Assembly (NCBI RefSeq): GCF_003201475.1
Contig: NZ_QJJK01000004.1
Coordinates: forward strand, 256,631 to 320,630
Direction of reading: 5' to 3'
Length of the DNA stretch: 64,000 bases
DNA from: Chelatococcus asaccharovorans
Lineage (GTDB): Bacteria; Pseudomonadota; Alphaproteobacteria; Rhizobiales; Beijerinckiaceae
Below, piece by piece: positions 52,764 through 62,565 of this stretch (positions within the stretch are counted from its first letter, which is position 1; every line of letters begins with the position of its first letter). The translations under genes and the position numbers were made by a program. Below the pieces are notes generated by a model, which saw nothing but the letters and a program-made list of their open reading frames with translations, was not told the origin of the DNA and searched no databases.

Positions 52764-53696
52764 TTGTCTGACAAAGAGCCAGTTATCATTACCTGCGCGG
52801 TCACCGGCGGCATTCATACGCCGACCATGTCGCCCTATCTGCCCGTGACGCCCGATGAGATCATCGCCGATTCGCTCGGCGCGGTCGAAGCGGGAGCCGC
52901 GATCTTGCATCTGCATGCGCGCAACCCCGAAGACGGGCGCCCGGATCAATCTGTCGAAGCCTTCATGCGCTTCCTGCCGCGGATCCGGCAGGCCACCAAT
53001 GCCGTGATCAACCTCACCTCGGGCGGCAGCCCGCATATGAAGCTGGAGGAGCGCGTCAAGCCGGCTGCCGAACTCCGGCCGGAAGTTGCCTCGCTGAATA
53101 TGGGGTCCATGAACTTCGGGCTGTTCCCGCTCGTCGAGAAGTACCCCGAATTCAAGTTTGAGTGGGAGCGGCGGCATCTCGAATCGACGCGTGACGTCGT
53201 CTTCAGGAACACGTTCCAGGATATCGAATATATCTTGTCAGCCTGCTATGCGAACGAAACGCGCTTCGAGTTCGAATGCTACGATATCTCTCATCTGTAC
53301 AACCTCGCGCATTTCGCCGGTCGCGGCCTCGTCAAGCCGCCGTTCTTCGTGCAGTCGGTCTTCGGCATCCTGGGTGGCATCGGCACCCACCCGGAGGATG
53401 TCATCCATATGAAAAGGACGGCCGATCGATTGTTCGGCAAGGACTATCGCTGGTCGGTTCTGGGGGCGGGCGCCAGCCAGTTGCGCATCGCGGCGCAGGC
53501 GGCCGCCATGGGCGCCAATGTCCGTGTGGGTCTGGAGGATTCGCTGTGGGCGGGGCCGGGCCGGCCGGCCAAGTCGAGCGCGGAGCAGGTCACGCTGGTG
53601 CGCCAGATCATCGAGGGGCTGGGACTGCGCGTAGCCACTCCCGACGAGGCGCGGAACATCCTATCCTTGAAGGGGGCATCGGCGGTTGGCTTCTAG
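52764..53696 (+). CDS. Beta-keto acid cleavage enzyme (BKACE, DUF849)
   Basis: A 310-residue TIM-barrel BKACE protein. The N-terminal VIITCAVTGG and HLHARNPEDGRPDQS carry zinc-ligand His residues, and INLTSGGSPHM is the conserved substrate/CoA region; FECYDISHLYNLAHF and VRVGLEDSLW close the barrel. BKACEs cleave a beta-keto acid with acetyl-CoA to give an amide-bearing or betaine-type acid and acetoacetyl-CoA. It starts with a TTG at 52764 with GAGGAG upstream, 17 bases after the dehydrogenase stop. Confidence 0.94.
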   Translation: MSDKEPVIITCAVTGGIHTPTMSPYLPVTPDEIIADSLGAVEAGAAILHLHARNPEDGRPDQSVEAFMRFLPRIRQATNAVINLTSGGSPHMKLEERVKPAAELRPEVASLNMGSMNFGLFPLVEKYPEFKFEWERRHLESTRDVVFRNTFQDIEYILSACYANETRFEFECYDISHLYNLAHFAGRGLVKPPFFVQSVFGILGGIGTHPEDVIHMKRTADRLFGKDYRWSVLGAGASQLRIAAQAAAMGANVRVGLEDSLWAGPGRPAKSSAEQVTLVRQIIEGLGLRVATPDEARNILSLKGASAVGF

Positions 53697-54061
53697 AGCG
53701 GTAGGCGGCTGCTATTCGCCGCATCCCGGCTTGAGCATGCTGTGTTTGGAGGAAATCCCGCCGTCATTCCGGGGCCTCGCGTCAGCGAGGAGCCCGGAAT
53801 CCATGAACACGCGGTCCGAGATGAAGGCGCATCGGACTGTGCCTCCCCGGTTGAGCGTGGTGTTCATGGGTTCCGGGCTCGGGCCTTTCGGCCCGCCCCG
53901 GAATGACACGGTGGTTCCGTATAAAATCGGCATGCTCCAGCGTCCCGGCTTTGGTCACCGAATGAGCTAGGCCGCCCCGTCACGCACCAAAGCGGCATCC
54001 AGAGCTGGACACCACTTCGCGTTACAAGTGCGCTGTGTCAGGCCGGTTTGCCAAAGCTCCG
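53697..54061. other. Gene-free stretch with MITE-like repeat copy 2
   Basis: A 365-base gap between the catabolic pair and the hibernation factor. It is largely filled by the repeat at 53733-53937; nothing else is recognised. Confidence 0.6.
53733..53937. repeat. MITE-like 205-bp element, copy 2
   Basis: Begins GAGCATGC and ends GCATGCTC, and matches the element at 35048-35253 in inverted orientation along nearly its full length, with the middle section most diverged. It encodes no protein. Confidence 0.8.
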
Positions 54062-54640
54062 TCAGGCCGGTGCGGTTTCACCGGCGAAGCGGCGTACGGT
54101 GCTGGCTTGCGGCCCCATGGGACCTTCACCCGCGGCGCGGGTGACATGCACCATCATGCCAACTTCAAGATCTTCGAAAGCGCCTGATGCGACGGCGCTA
54201 CGGCTGAAATAGAGCTGGGGGCTGCCGACCACTTCGACGAAGCCGTAATCGCGATCCGGGAAGAGCCGGCTGATCTTGCCGGTTTCGGCACCGCTGTCAT
54301 GGGCTTTGACTTGCTTGCGACGGACCTGCGCATCTTCCTCGAGCTGGCGGCGGATGGCGTCGAAGGCGCGGGTGACGATCGCCGTGCGATCTTCCTTCAT
54401 CTCCTTCATCTCGTCGCTGCGCTTGGCGACCAGCGTGCGGCCGGGGACGTCGACTTCAAGATTGATGGCAAGCGGGGTCTTGCCACTGCCCGAACCGCGG
54501 TGGGGCACTTCGATCACGACGCGGCAGGCGATGATATGGGGGTGAAAACGCTCCAGACGATCAACGCGTTCGCGGATGAACCGATCGAGTGATTCGGATG
54601 TCTCGGTATCCTTGAAAGTGATCTGCAGCGGTGTTTGCAT
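54062..54640 (-). CDS. Ribosome-associated HPF/RaiA protein fused to cold-shock domain
   Basis: A 192-residue protein. Residues 1-110 resemble the HPF/RaiA ribosome hibernation fold (LQITFKDTETSESLDRFIRERVDRLERFHPHI). The C-terminal 70 residues form a cold-shock-like OB fold with KISRLFPDRDYGFVEVV and LYFSRSAV. The fusion is unlike the usual short or long HPF. AGGGG lies nine bases before the ATG at 54640; a second ATG at 54649 directly touches that sequence. It would bind idle ribosomes, possibly with RNA contacts. Confidence 0.85.
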   Translation of the reverse strand: MQTPLQITFKDTETSESLDRFIRERVDRLERFHPHIIACRVVIEVPHRGSGSGKTPLAINLEVDVPGRTLVAKRSDEMKEMKEDRTAIVTRAFDAIRRQLEEDAQVRRKQVKAHDSGAETGKISRLFPDRDYGFVEVVGSPQLYFSRSAVASGAFEDLEVGMMVHVTRAAGEGPMGPQASTVRRFAGETAPA

Positions 54641-54921
54641 GGTCTGCATCCCCTGTTCTGTCTACATGTCAAAGCTTGCACAACCGGCACATACGTCAAG
54701 AGCTGAAACCGTCTCCTTGTCGCTGTGAAGCACGGACACCCTGGAATCGGCGTGCGGTGAAACTGTGGTCGTTGGCTGGGCTGGCCTGATCCTCCTTCAA
54801 ACTGTCCGCCCTATTATCCATTTGGGGTCTGCCGGGCCGTTCGCAACGTGCTGGGCGCCCGGCGCGGGAAAAAACCTGACCTAATCCCTGGCACCCCCGG
54901 AAGCCACGCCAGAGAGTATGG

Positions 54922-55431
54922 TCACGAGGGCCCGGCGACGATGAGCGCCCAGTAGACCTTGTATTTCGAGCCGGGCGCATAGGCCGTCGCGATGCCGAGG
55001 CGGGTCGCCTGCGGCGACAGCATGACCCGGTTATGCGCGGGTGAATCGCGCCAACCCGAGAAGGCCTCCGCGAGGGTGTGGTAGCCAGCCGACAGGTTGA
55101 CGCCGGGTGAATTCAGCCCCTTCATGGCCAATTGCTTGCTGAGTGCCTCGCCGGATGCCGGGCGGTCGGCCCGGGCCATGGAATCGGCGGCCGCTTGAGC
55201 CCGTGCGACGAGGCCGGGATCGACGGTGAGCGGCAGCAACCCTTTGTTGCCCCGATAGGCTGAGATCATCTCGGCGGCCATGGCCGCGTCCACGCTGGCG
55301 GAAGGCGAGGCCAGCGACTGATAGAAGACCGGCCGGGCGGGGGATGAGGGGCGAGGCGCATCCGTGCTGCAGGCAGCGAGGACGGCAATGGCGCAGAGCG
55401 CGGCACCGGCGGGCAGGAGGGATCGCATCAT
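54922..55431 (-). CDS. CAP-domain lipoprotein
   Basis: A 169-residue secreted protein with a lipobox LAAC at the end of a short signal sequence, so it is probably a lipoprotein. The CAP/SCP-like core has MISAYRGNKGLLPLTVDPGLVARAQAAADSMA and the HNRVMLSPQATRLGIATAY segment. CAP proteins are common secreted modules of varied or unknown activity. The ATG at 55431 has GGTGGAAG upstream. Surroundings give no clue to function. Confidence 0.88.
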   Translation of the reverse strand: MMRSLLPAGAALCAIAVLAACSTDAPRPSSPARPVFYQSLASPSASVDAAMAAEMISAYRGNKGLLPLTVDPGLVARAQAAADSMARADRPASGEALSKQLAMKGLNSPGVNLSAGYHTLAEAFSGWRDSPAHNRVMLSPQATRLGIATAYAPGSKYKVYWALIVAGPS

Positions 55432-55489
55432 GGCTTCCACCCTCACGTCCATTCGTTAAAGCATTCTTGCCGGAAGGCATTCTTGCGAT

Positions 55490-57886
55490 TCAGCGCGGCG
55501 GCAACGCGTCGCGCGCTTTGAGTTCGCGGAGGATCTTGAAGCTGATCTCGCTCTTGATGCGACCCCCAGTCCCCACGTCGGCGACGAAGCCGTGCAGGTC
55601 GAAATTGACCGCTTTTTCGCCGAAGTCCGTGAGAAACACCCGCGGCGGCGGATCACGCAGCACTTCGGCATGGCCTGCAGCCAGCGACAGGAGGAGATCG
55701 CGGATCTCGTCGGCGTCCGCGGTGTAGCTCACCCCGACCTTGATGGTGAAGCGGCCTGAACGGCCGTTATGCACCCAGTTCTTCACGACGCCCGAAACAA
55801 GATTGGAATTCGGCACGATGACGGCCGCCCGGTCGAAGGTCTCGATTTCGGTGGCGCGCACACTGATACGCCGGACATGGCCCTGGTCCGCGCCGATGAC
55901 CACCCAGTCGCCGACCCGGATGCTGCGCTCCCAGAGCAGGATGAGGCCGGATACGAAATTGTTGACGATCGACTGGAGCCCGAGGCCGATACCGACGCTG
56001 AGCGCGCCGGCGACTATGGCGACATTCGAGAGGCTGAGGCCCAGTTGCGACAAGGCGACCATCGCGGCGATGAAGAAGCCGAGATAGCCGAGCGCGGTGG
56101 TGATCGAGTTGCGAATGCCGGACTCGAGTTCCGTCGTGGGCAGAAAGGTGCTGGACAGCCAGCGCTGTATGGCCCGAACGGCTCCGAGGATCAGGACGAA
56201 GGTCAGTACGGCGATCATGATCGCCGACAGGGAGATGGTCACCTCGCCGATGGTGAAGCCGACAAGTGCTTGGCGCGCGGCGGGTATGATGTCGTTTGAT
56301 TCGACGCCGAAGGGCGCGAGCACCATCAGGAAGCCGAGCAGCACCAAGGTGACGTTGATGAGCCCCGCCACCAGCACGCTGAATTGCTCCAGCGAGCGGC
56401 GGCTGACGCCGATATTCGCGTGAATGGCGGAGGCCATGTGTTTGTCACGCGGGATTGCGCCGATGGTGACCGCAACGAGCTGTATCGCCAGATAGATGAT
56501 GGCGGCGACCAGGGCAGCCCATATGAGCTGCCGCACGATGAAGCTTGCGAGCGCGACATAGCCGATCGCCACGGCGAACACGACGACCGTGATCGCGGTC
56601 CAGCCGGCAATCTTGAGCACGCCCGCAGATCGGTTGGGCGCGACATAGGGGCCGAGCGCGCATTCCTCCTCCTCGTCCGGGCTGCGGAGGCTGTGCAAAG
56701 CCGCCAGCGTCGCGATGGCGATCGCGATGAGGAACAGGCATTTGACGAGGATCGCGCTGGGCAGGCTGGCGCTCGTGGCCACAAGCAGCGCCTCGACCGC
56801 GACTTCCGCGAGCATGAGGCCCGCGATCGTGGCGATGAAAATCACGAGCTGGCGCGCGGTTGTTTCCTGCATGCCGAACAGGCGCCAGGACGGCAGGTTC
56901 GGCGCGAAACACGCATCGGCAAGCGCCCGCGCGCTGGCAACGAATATGAACGCCAGCAACAGGGCCTGCGCGAGATCCTTGATCCGCCCCGGGAGGAGCC
57001 CGATGCTGTCCATCGCCACAAACATCAGGCCGAGCGTGATCGCGACGGTCAGGGTTCGGCCCACCGCGATGCCGATCGCGACCAGAACACGCTTGCGCTG
57101 CGAGACATCGGTCGCTTCCGGATCACGGCGCGTCAGATGCGGGATAAGCCATTGCCGCAGAACGAACATGCCGATACCGACAAGGAGCGGCAGGACCAGC
57201 GCCGCGATACGACCGTCCTGCACGCGCGCGCGGACGATGCTTCCCCAGTCTTGCGCCAGCATACGCAAGGCGCGCAAGTCGGTGGGCATGGCGGCCAGCG
57301 CTTCGCTCCATAGCGTCGGGCTGAAGATCCCCGGGGTTCTGGCAAGGACGCGACCACTGAGCTGCTTGCGCCGCGCGTCGGCGATGCTGGCGCGCAACTG
57401 CGTGGCCTGCACCTGTAAGGCATTGGCCGCCGCAACGAGGCCCTCCACGCGGGCAAGCCCGGCAATCTGGGCCTCGCGCTCCTCGCGATTCTCGTCGACC
57501 GGAGGGGCTGTGGCGCCGGCTACGGCCGCAGGCGGCGGGCCGAGCTGTGCCAGGCGGGCCTTCAGAGCCTCTACGCGCGGGCGCAGCTCCACCTGAAGCG
57601 CGGTGATCAGGGTTGATATCGGCTCCAGCGTGTTGCGCAGGTCGACCAATGTGCCGTCGGAGAGATCCTGACGGGTGAGCGCGGCCTCGATATGGTCCAG
57701 CTGCAGCTTGGCCTGTTCAAGCCGCGATTGGGCGCTTTCAGCCTGCTGGGCGGGCGCTGCCGGAGATGGCGCCTGTGCCTGCACAGAGCCCGCCACGACG
57801 ACACTGCCGAGGCCCGCTAGAAGGAGGCCAATGCAGAAGACCATGATCAGGCGCGGCGCCAACGACAACGAACTGGACAGACGCAT
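55490..57886 (-). CDS. Large mechanosensitive channel, DUF3772 plus MscS domains
   Basis: A 798-residue membrane protein. A signal peptide (about residues 1-38) precedes a periplasmic coiled-coil DUF3772-like region to about residue 200, then about 11 helices. The MscS core near 610-760 contains SVGIGLGLQSIVNNFVSGLILLWERSIRVGDWV. Family members open under membrane tension to release solutes in hypo-osmotic shock. It is followed by an NdvA-type glucan exporter gene in the opposite direction, which also relates to osmotic adaptation. Confidence 0.93.
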   Translation of the reverse strand: MRLSSSLSLAPRLIMVFCIGLLLAGLGSVVVAGSVQAQAPSPAAPAQQAESAQSRLEQAKLQLDHIEAALTRQDLSDGTLVDLRNTLEPISTLITALQVELRPRVEALKARLAQLGPPPAAVAGATAPPVDENREEREAQIAGLARVEGLVAAANALQVQATQLRASIADARRKQLSGRVLARTPGIFSPTLWSEALAAMPTDLRALRMLAQDWGSIVRARVQDGRIAALVLPLLVGIGMFVLRQWLIPHLTRRDPEATDVSQRKRVLVAIGIAVGRTLTVAITLGLMFVAMDSIGLLPGRIKDLAQALLLAFIFVASARALADACFAPNLPSWRLFGMQETTARQLVIFIATIAGLMLAEVAVEALLVATSASLPSAILVKCLFLIAIAIATLAALHSLRSPDEEEECALGPYVAPNRSAGVLKIAGWTAITVVVFAVAIGYVALASFIVRQLIWAALVAAIIYLAIQLVAVTIGAIPRDKHMASAIHANIGVSRRSLEQFSVLVAGLINVTLVLLGFLMVLAPFGVESNDIIPAARQALVGFTIGEVTISLSAIMIAVLTFVLILGAVRAIQRWLSSTFLPTTELESGIRNSITTALGYLGFFIAAMVALSQLGLSLSNVAIVAGALSVGIGLGLQSIVNNFVSGLILLWERSIRVGDWVVIGADQGHVRRISVRATEIETFDRAAVIVPNSNLVSGVVKNWVHNGRSGRFTIKVGVSYTADADEIRDLLLSLAAGHAEVLRDPPPRVFLTDFGEKAVNFDLHGFVADVGTGGRIKSEISFKILRELKARDALPPR

Positions 57887-58083
57887 GCGTGAAGAGCTCC
57901 GCGGCGGCTCGCAGGATCAGCTAATGGGCGTCAGGGTTGCCTGCCCGGCGTGGCGAACGCAAGGCCTCTTTGTGACCAATTCGTCGGTGATCGCGTCTTT
58001 AGGTTGCATGCCGTGGCTTGACAGTCGCGCTCGGCCCGTTGTCACTCGATAACCTCGGAACGCCCTTCAGCCTATGGGTCGCC

Positions 58084-59910
58084 ATGCATCTCGTCCGTCT
58101 CTACCTGCGTGTCCTGTCTGCGTTGGGTGGCGAGGCCAGGCTTGGCGGCCTGCTGATTGTCGCCAATATTGCGCTGGCTCTTGCCCAGTTCGCGGAGCCG
58201 CTTCTGTTCGGCCGCATCATTGATCTGCTCTCGCATGCGCAGGGGAGCGGCCAGGCGCCGGATCTGGGTCTCCTCGGCCGCTATACAGCCGCCTGGGTCG
58301 GCTTCGGCCTCTTCACGATCGGTGCGGGTGTGTTCGTCGCCCTGCATGCGGATCGCCTCTCGCATCGGCGGCGGCTGGCCGTGATGGCGCAGTTCTTCGA
58401 GCATGTGCTGACGCTGCCGCTCGCCTTCCACGGGGCGACGCATTCCGGACGCATGCTGAAGGTGATGCTGGAGGGCGCCAACGGCATGGCGGCCGTCTGG
58501 CTCTCGTTCTTCCGTGAGCAGTGCTCCGGTTTCGTGGTGCTTGTCGCGCTCCTGCCGATCTCCATGGTGCTGAACTGGCGGCTCGGCGTCTTGCTGCTCG
58601 GCCTCGTGTTCTTCTTCGCCATCGTCACGACCTTCGTGCTGCGGCGCACGGAAACGCTGCAAGGCTCGGTCGAGCGCCACCATTCTGCCTTGGCGGAGCA
58701 CGCATCGGACGCGCTCGGCAACGTGCCGGTCATCCAGAGCTTCACGCGGGTCGAGGCGGAAGCCCGCGCCCTGCGCGGGACTATCGACGCGCTCCTGGCG
58801 GCACAGACACCGGTGTTGTCCTGGTGGGCGCTGGCGACGGTCGCGTCGCGGGCGTCGGCCACGCTGACGGTCCTGGCTATCTTCCTGATGGGCACCTGGC
58901 TCAATCTCAACGGCCTGGCGACGCTGGGTGAAGTCGTCGCCTTCATGAGCCTCGCCACCATGCTGATCGGGCGGCTCGAGCAGATCGTCTCCTACATCAA
59001 CTTCCTGTTTCTGCAGGCGCCGAAGATCAGCGAGTTCTTCACGGTCGCCGATACCGTGCCGACCGTCGCCGACCGCCCGACGGCGCGCGATGCCGGCGTC
59101 CTGGCCGGCCATGTCGTCTTCGACAACGTGTCGTTCTCCTACGATGGCAAGCGCGCGGCGCTGGCGGACGTCTCTTTCGAGGTGAAGCCCGGGGAGACGA
59201 TCGCGCTTGTCGGTTCGACCGGCTCGGGAAAATCGACGACACTCGGGCTCCTCCACCGGGCCTTCGACCCCCAATCCGGGCGCATCCTGATCGACGGCAC
59301 GGACATCCGCGACTTCACCCTGCTCTCGCTGCGGCGGAACATCGGTGTGGTGTTTCAGGAGCCGATGCTGTTCGCACGCTCCATCGCGGACAATCTCCGG
59401 GTCGGAAAACCCAATGCCACGGATGATGAGCTGAACGTGGCGCTGGAGCGCGCCCAGGCGACGGATTTCATCGCGCGGCAGCCTGACGGCATCTATACGC
59501 TTGTTGGCGAGCGCGGCCGGACGCTGTCGGGCGGTGAGCGCCAGCGTCTCTCGATTGCCCGCGCGCTTCTGAAGGATCCCCCGATCCTCATCCTCGACGA
59601 AGCCACCAGTGCGCTCGATGCGGCCACCGAAGGCAAGCTGCAGGCGGCTCTGGATGAAGTGATGCGGGGACGGACCACCTTTGTCATCGCGCACCGGCTC
59701 GCGACTGTTCGCAATGCCGATCGCATCTTCGTGCTCGACGCCGGTCGCATCGTCGAAGGGGGGACCTTTGAGGAGCTCGTCGCGAAGGGCGGCGTCTTCG
59801 CAGCCCTCGCCCGCGCGCAGTTTCTGGCGGTGCCCGGGGAGGAGGCGGCGTCTGCGAAAGGCCGTCGGCCGACCGTCCTGCCAGAGGGAGCAGGGCTTGC
59901 AGAGACGTAA
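58084..59910 (+). CDS. ndvA: Cyclic beta-(1,2)-glucan exporter, NdvA/ChvA type
   Basis: A 608-residue half-ABC transporter with N-terminal membrane domain (six helices) and C-terminal ATPase. The start [48 protein letters not shown] matches the NdvA/ChvA type. ATPase motifs: GSTGSGKST, signature [16 protein letters not shown] and [13 protein letters not shown]. These proteins export cyclic glucan to the periplasm, important for low-osmolarity growth and host interaction. The ATG at 58084 is chosen; ribosome binding site is weak. A glucan synthase gene is not in the window. Confidence 0.9.
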   Translation: MHLVRLYLRVLSALGGEARLGGLLIVANIALALAQFAEPLLFGRIIDLLSHAQGSGQAPDLGLLGRYTAAWVGFGLFTIGAGVFVALHADRLSHRRRLAVMAQFFEHVLTLPLAFHGATHSGRMLKVMLEGANGMAAVWLSFFREQCSGFVVLVALLPISMVLNWRLGVLLLGLVFFFAIVTTFVLRRTETLQGSVERHHSALAEHASDALGNVPVIQSFTRVEAEARALRGTIDALLAAQTPVLSWWALATVASRASATLTVLAIFLMGTWLNLNGLATLGEVVAFMSLATMLIGRLEQIVSYINFLFLQAPKISEFFTVADTVPTVADRPTARDAGVLAGHVVFDNVSFSYDGKRAALADVSFEVKPGETIALVGSTGSGKSTTLGLLHRAFDPQSGRILIDGTDIRDFTLLSLRRNIGVVFQEPMLFARSIADNLRVGKPNATDDELNVALERAQATDFIARQPDGIYTLVGERGRTLSGGERQRLSIARALLKDPPILILDEATSALDAATEGKLQAALDEVMRGRTTFVIAHRLATVRNADRIFVLDAGRIVEGGTFEELVAKGGVFAALARAQFLAVPGEEAASAKGRRPTVLPEGAGLAET

Positions 59911-60027
59911 ATCCGCGCGCATTCCGGGCCGGCCGCTCGCCTCATGCTCATCAGCCATGCGCTCCAGGCGGTTGGTTGCACCGGCGACCATCGCTATGAA
60001 GAGCATTCAGAAACGGGTGCTCAAATC

Positions 60028-61269
60028 ATGGCTGTCGAAGCCGACACTAGTCAGAATGCCGCGGGAGGGATGAAGCGTAGCGGGGCCGTCATCGGCATCC
60101 TGTCGGCGATCAGCCTATCCCATCTTCTGAACGACACGATCCAGTCCCTCGTCCCCGCCATCTATCCCGTGCTCAAGAACGAGTTCCATCTTGATTTCGG
60201 GCAGATCGGCCTGATCACACTCGCCTTCAATCTCACCGCCTCGCTGCTGCAGCCGGCGGTCGGGCTCTATACGGACAGGCATCCGCAGCCCTTTTCGCTC
60301 GCCGTCGGCATGAGTGTAACGCTGAGCGGCGTGGTCCTGCTGTCGCAGGCCCACAGCTTCTGGATGATCGTGCTTGCGGTGGCGCTCATCGGCACCGGCT
60401 CGGCGATCTTCCATCCGGAATCGTCGCGGGTGGCGCGCATGGCCTCCGGCGGCCGCCACGGCTTCGCCCAGTCCTTCTTCCAGGTCGGCGGCAATGTCGG
60501 ATCGTCGCTTGGGCCGCTGCTCGCCGCCTTCATCGTCCTGCCCTATGGACAGCCCAGCCTCGCCTGGTTCTCGCTGATCGCCGTCACCGGCATCATCGTG
60601 CTGATGCGCGTCGGCGTCTGGTATCGCAAGGAGCGCCGCCGCCCGAAGCCCGCGGTTTCGGTGGCCGCAGGCATGGAGGCCGTGTTCAGCCGCGGGACGG
60701 TCGCGCGTGCCATTGGCATCCTGATCGTGCTGATCTTCTCGAAGTATTTCTATATGGCGTCGATGGGGAGCTACTACACATTCTTCATCATCGAGAAATT
60801 CGGCGTGTCGGTGCGTGATGCGCAGCTCTATCTCTTCGTCTTTCTCGGCGCGGTGGCGCTCGGCACCTTCGTCGGTGGGCCGATGGGCGACCGCTTCGGC
60901 CGCAAATACGTGATCTGGTTCTCGATCCTTGGGGTGGTGCCCTTCACGCTCATCCTGCCCCACGTCAATCTGTTCTGGACGGTGGCGTCGAGCGTGGCGA
61001 TCGGCATCATCCTGGCGTCAGCGTTCTCCAGCATCCTCGTCTATGCGCAGGAGCTGATGCCGGGCAAGGTCGGCACGATTTCGGGCCTCTTCTTCGGCTT
61101 TGCCTTCGGCATGGGCGGCCTCGGCGCGGCGGTGCTGGGGCAACTGGCGGACTTGACCAGCATCCGCTTCGTCTTCAACCTCTGTGCCTTCCTGCCGCTA
61201 CTCGGCATTCTCGCGGCCTTCCTGCCCGATACGCGCAAGAAGACCGCCAAGGTGGTGAAGGATCAATAG
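60028..61269 (+). CDS. MFS exporter, fosmidomycin-resistance (Fsr) type
   Basis: A 413-residue major facilitator protein of 12 helices. SLSHLLNDTIQSLVPAIYPVLKNEF, GLYTDRHPQPF and GSAIFHPESSRVARMASGGRHGFAQSFFQVGGN are typical of the Fsr branch; in that family the substrates are drugs or metabolites. The ATG at 60028 is preferred to the extended start at 59944. It ends seven bases inside the convergent DUF2125 gene. Confidence 0.9.
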   Translation: MAVEADTSQNAAGGMKRSGAVIGILSAISLSHLLNDTIQSLVPAIYPVLKNEFHLDFGQIGLITLAFNLTASLLQPAVGLYTDRHPQPFSLAVGMSVTLSGVVLLSQAHSFWMIVLAVALIGTGSAIFHPESSRVARMASGGRHGFAQSFFQVGGNVGSSLGPLLAAFIVLPYGQPSLAWFSLIAVTGIIVLMRVGVWYRKERRRPKPAVSVAAGMEAVFSRGTVARAIGILIVLIFSKYFYMASMGSYYTFFIIEKFGVSVRDAQLYLFVFLGAVALGTFVGGPMGDRFGRKYVIWFSILGVVPFTLILPHVNLFWTVASSVAIGIILASAFSSILVYAQELMPGKVGTISGLFFGFAFGMGGLGAAVLGQLADLTSIRFVFNLCAFLPLLGILAAFLPDTRKKTAKVVKDQ

Positions 61270-62360
61270 AGGGGCTGGACGGTCGCGAAGGCGAAAGGCC
61301 CCACGGCGACGCGCCCGTTGGCGATCGTCACGGTGGGCAGGGGCGTCAGGCCATCCGCGGGCTTTGCCGCGCCATCACCCGCCTGGGGGGGCTGGGCCTG
61401 ACGCGCGCCGAGCCGTGCCAGCCCGCCGGCGATGAGCGAGCCGAGATTGCTGCCCTGGCCACCGATGCCGAAGCGGGCGAGAAGCTGCTCCAGGCCTGCG
61501 ACGGAGGCGTCGATGGTGCCGGCGGGACGGTGGGCCTCGTCGAGTCCGAGTTCGCCGCGCGCGTCGAGCCGTTGCGCGCCCTTGTCCATGGACAGCCTGA
61601 GGATGTGGAGCCGGCCGCCGGCCTGCCGCCAGGTCTCGAGCTCTTGGGCACGGCTTTGCGCGGTGAACGGCCGCGCGTGGCTGACCTTCGCGTCGAGCGC
61701 GAGCTTGACGGGCGTCTGGGTCGCGAGAAGGGCGTCGAGGGGCGGAACGACGGCGCCATCGAAGGCCAGCGTGAAATCGTAGGTGTTCTCTTCCGCCGGC
61801 CGCGCCGGATCACGCCGCAAATGGGATTCGAAGCTGTTCGCCCGCAGATCGAGAGGCATCACAGCCGACCCCGCGACGGTCAGGGTGGGTTGGTCGATGA
61901 CCACCGAAACGCGGTCCACGGCGCGACCGACGGCGATGACGCTGGCGTCGAGCAGCTTCCAGTCAAAGGTCAGGTCCGCCGTGCCGTCAGTCTTGGCGAT
62001 CTTCAGCGGCCCCGTGGCCTCGACGATCACATGCTGCGGCTTGTAGATCTGGGCGACGGCGGCAAGGCGGGGCAGCGATCCGGTGACCGGCCCTTCCGGC
62101 GTCGTGCCGGCAAAGGTGAGGTTGCTGCAGGTCATCTCAAAGCGGAAGGGGAAGCCCCCTAAGGCGCGGTCAGGGCAATTCCAGTTGCGGCCTTCCGCCG
62201 CCTCGCGGGCCAGCCAGGTGTTGACCGCGGTGTTGACGGCGTTGCGCGCGACGAACCAGAAGACCGACCAGCCGGCCGCAATCGCGAAGAGGAGGGCGAC
62301 CGGCAAATAGAGTCCGATGCGGCTCCTGCGTTTGATGGTCCCGGACGTATCTGCGGACAT
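61263..62360 (-). CDS. DUF2125 protein
   Basis: A 365-residue membrane-anchored protein of a family known mainly in alphaproteobacteria. A single N-terminal helix at about residues 15-40 (LYLPVALLFAIAAGWSVFWF) precedes a large periplasmic region with GGFPFRFEMTCSNLTF. AGGAG upstream favours the ATG at 62360; a longer start at 62423 is possible. Function unknown. Genes for ChaC and a PlsC-like acyltransferase nearby are consistent with a conserved Hyphomicrobiales neighbourhood. Confidence 0.85.
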   Translation of the reverse strand: MSADTSGTIKRRSRIGLYLPVALLFAIAAGWSVFWFVARNAVNTAVNTWLAREAAEGRNWNCPDRALGGFPFRFEMTCSNLTFAGTTPEGPVTGSLPRLAAVAQIYKPQHVIVEATGPLKIAKTDGTADLTFDWKLLDASVIAVGRAVDRVSVVIDQPTLTVAGSAVMPLDLRANSFESHLRRDPARPAEENTYDFTLAFDGAVVPPLDALLATQTPVKLALDAKVSHARPFTAQSRAQELETWRQAGGRLHILRLSMDKGAQRLDARGELGLDEAHRPAGTIDASVAGLEQLLARFGIGGQGSNLGSLIAGGLARLGARQAQPPQAGDGAAKPADGLTPLPTVTIANGRVAVGPFAFATVQPLY

Positions 62361-62565
62361 GCCGGCCTGATCTCCTGTGCGATGGTATTTTCCGAAGCGT
62401 CGAGACTTCTTATCATCATTCATTCGGGCGGGACTGTGTTACATCACCGACCCGCCGGTTCCAATGTGCGCCCGCGAACGGGCGTCCGCAGGCCCGCCGG
62501 GCGGGAACGGCAGGCATGGCTGATCGCGGGTTGTGAGACATTCGAAGCTGTGAAAGACGTGGAGC

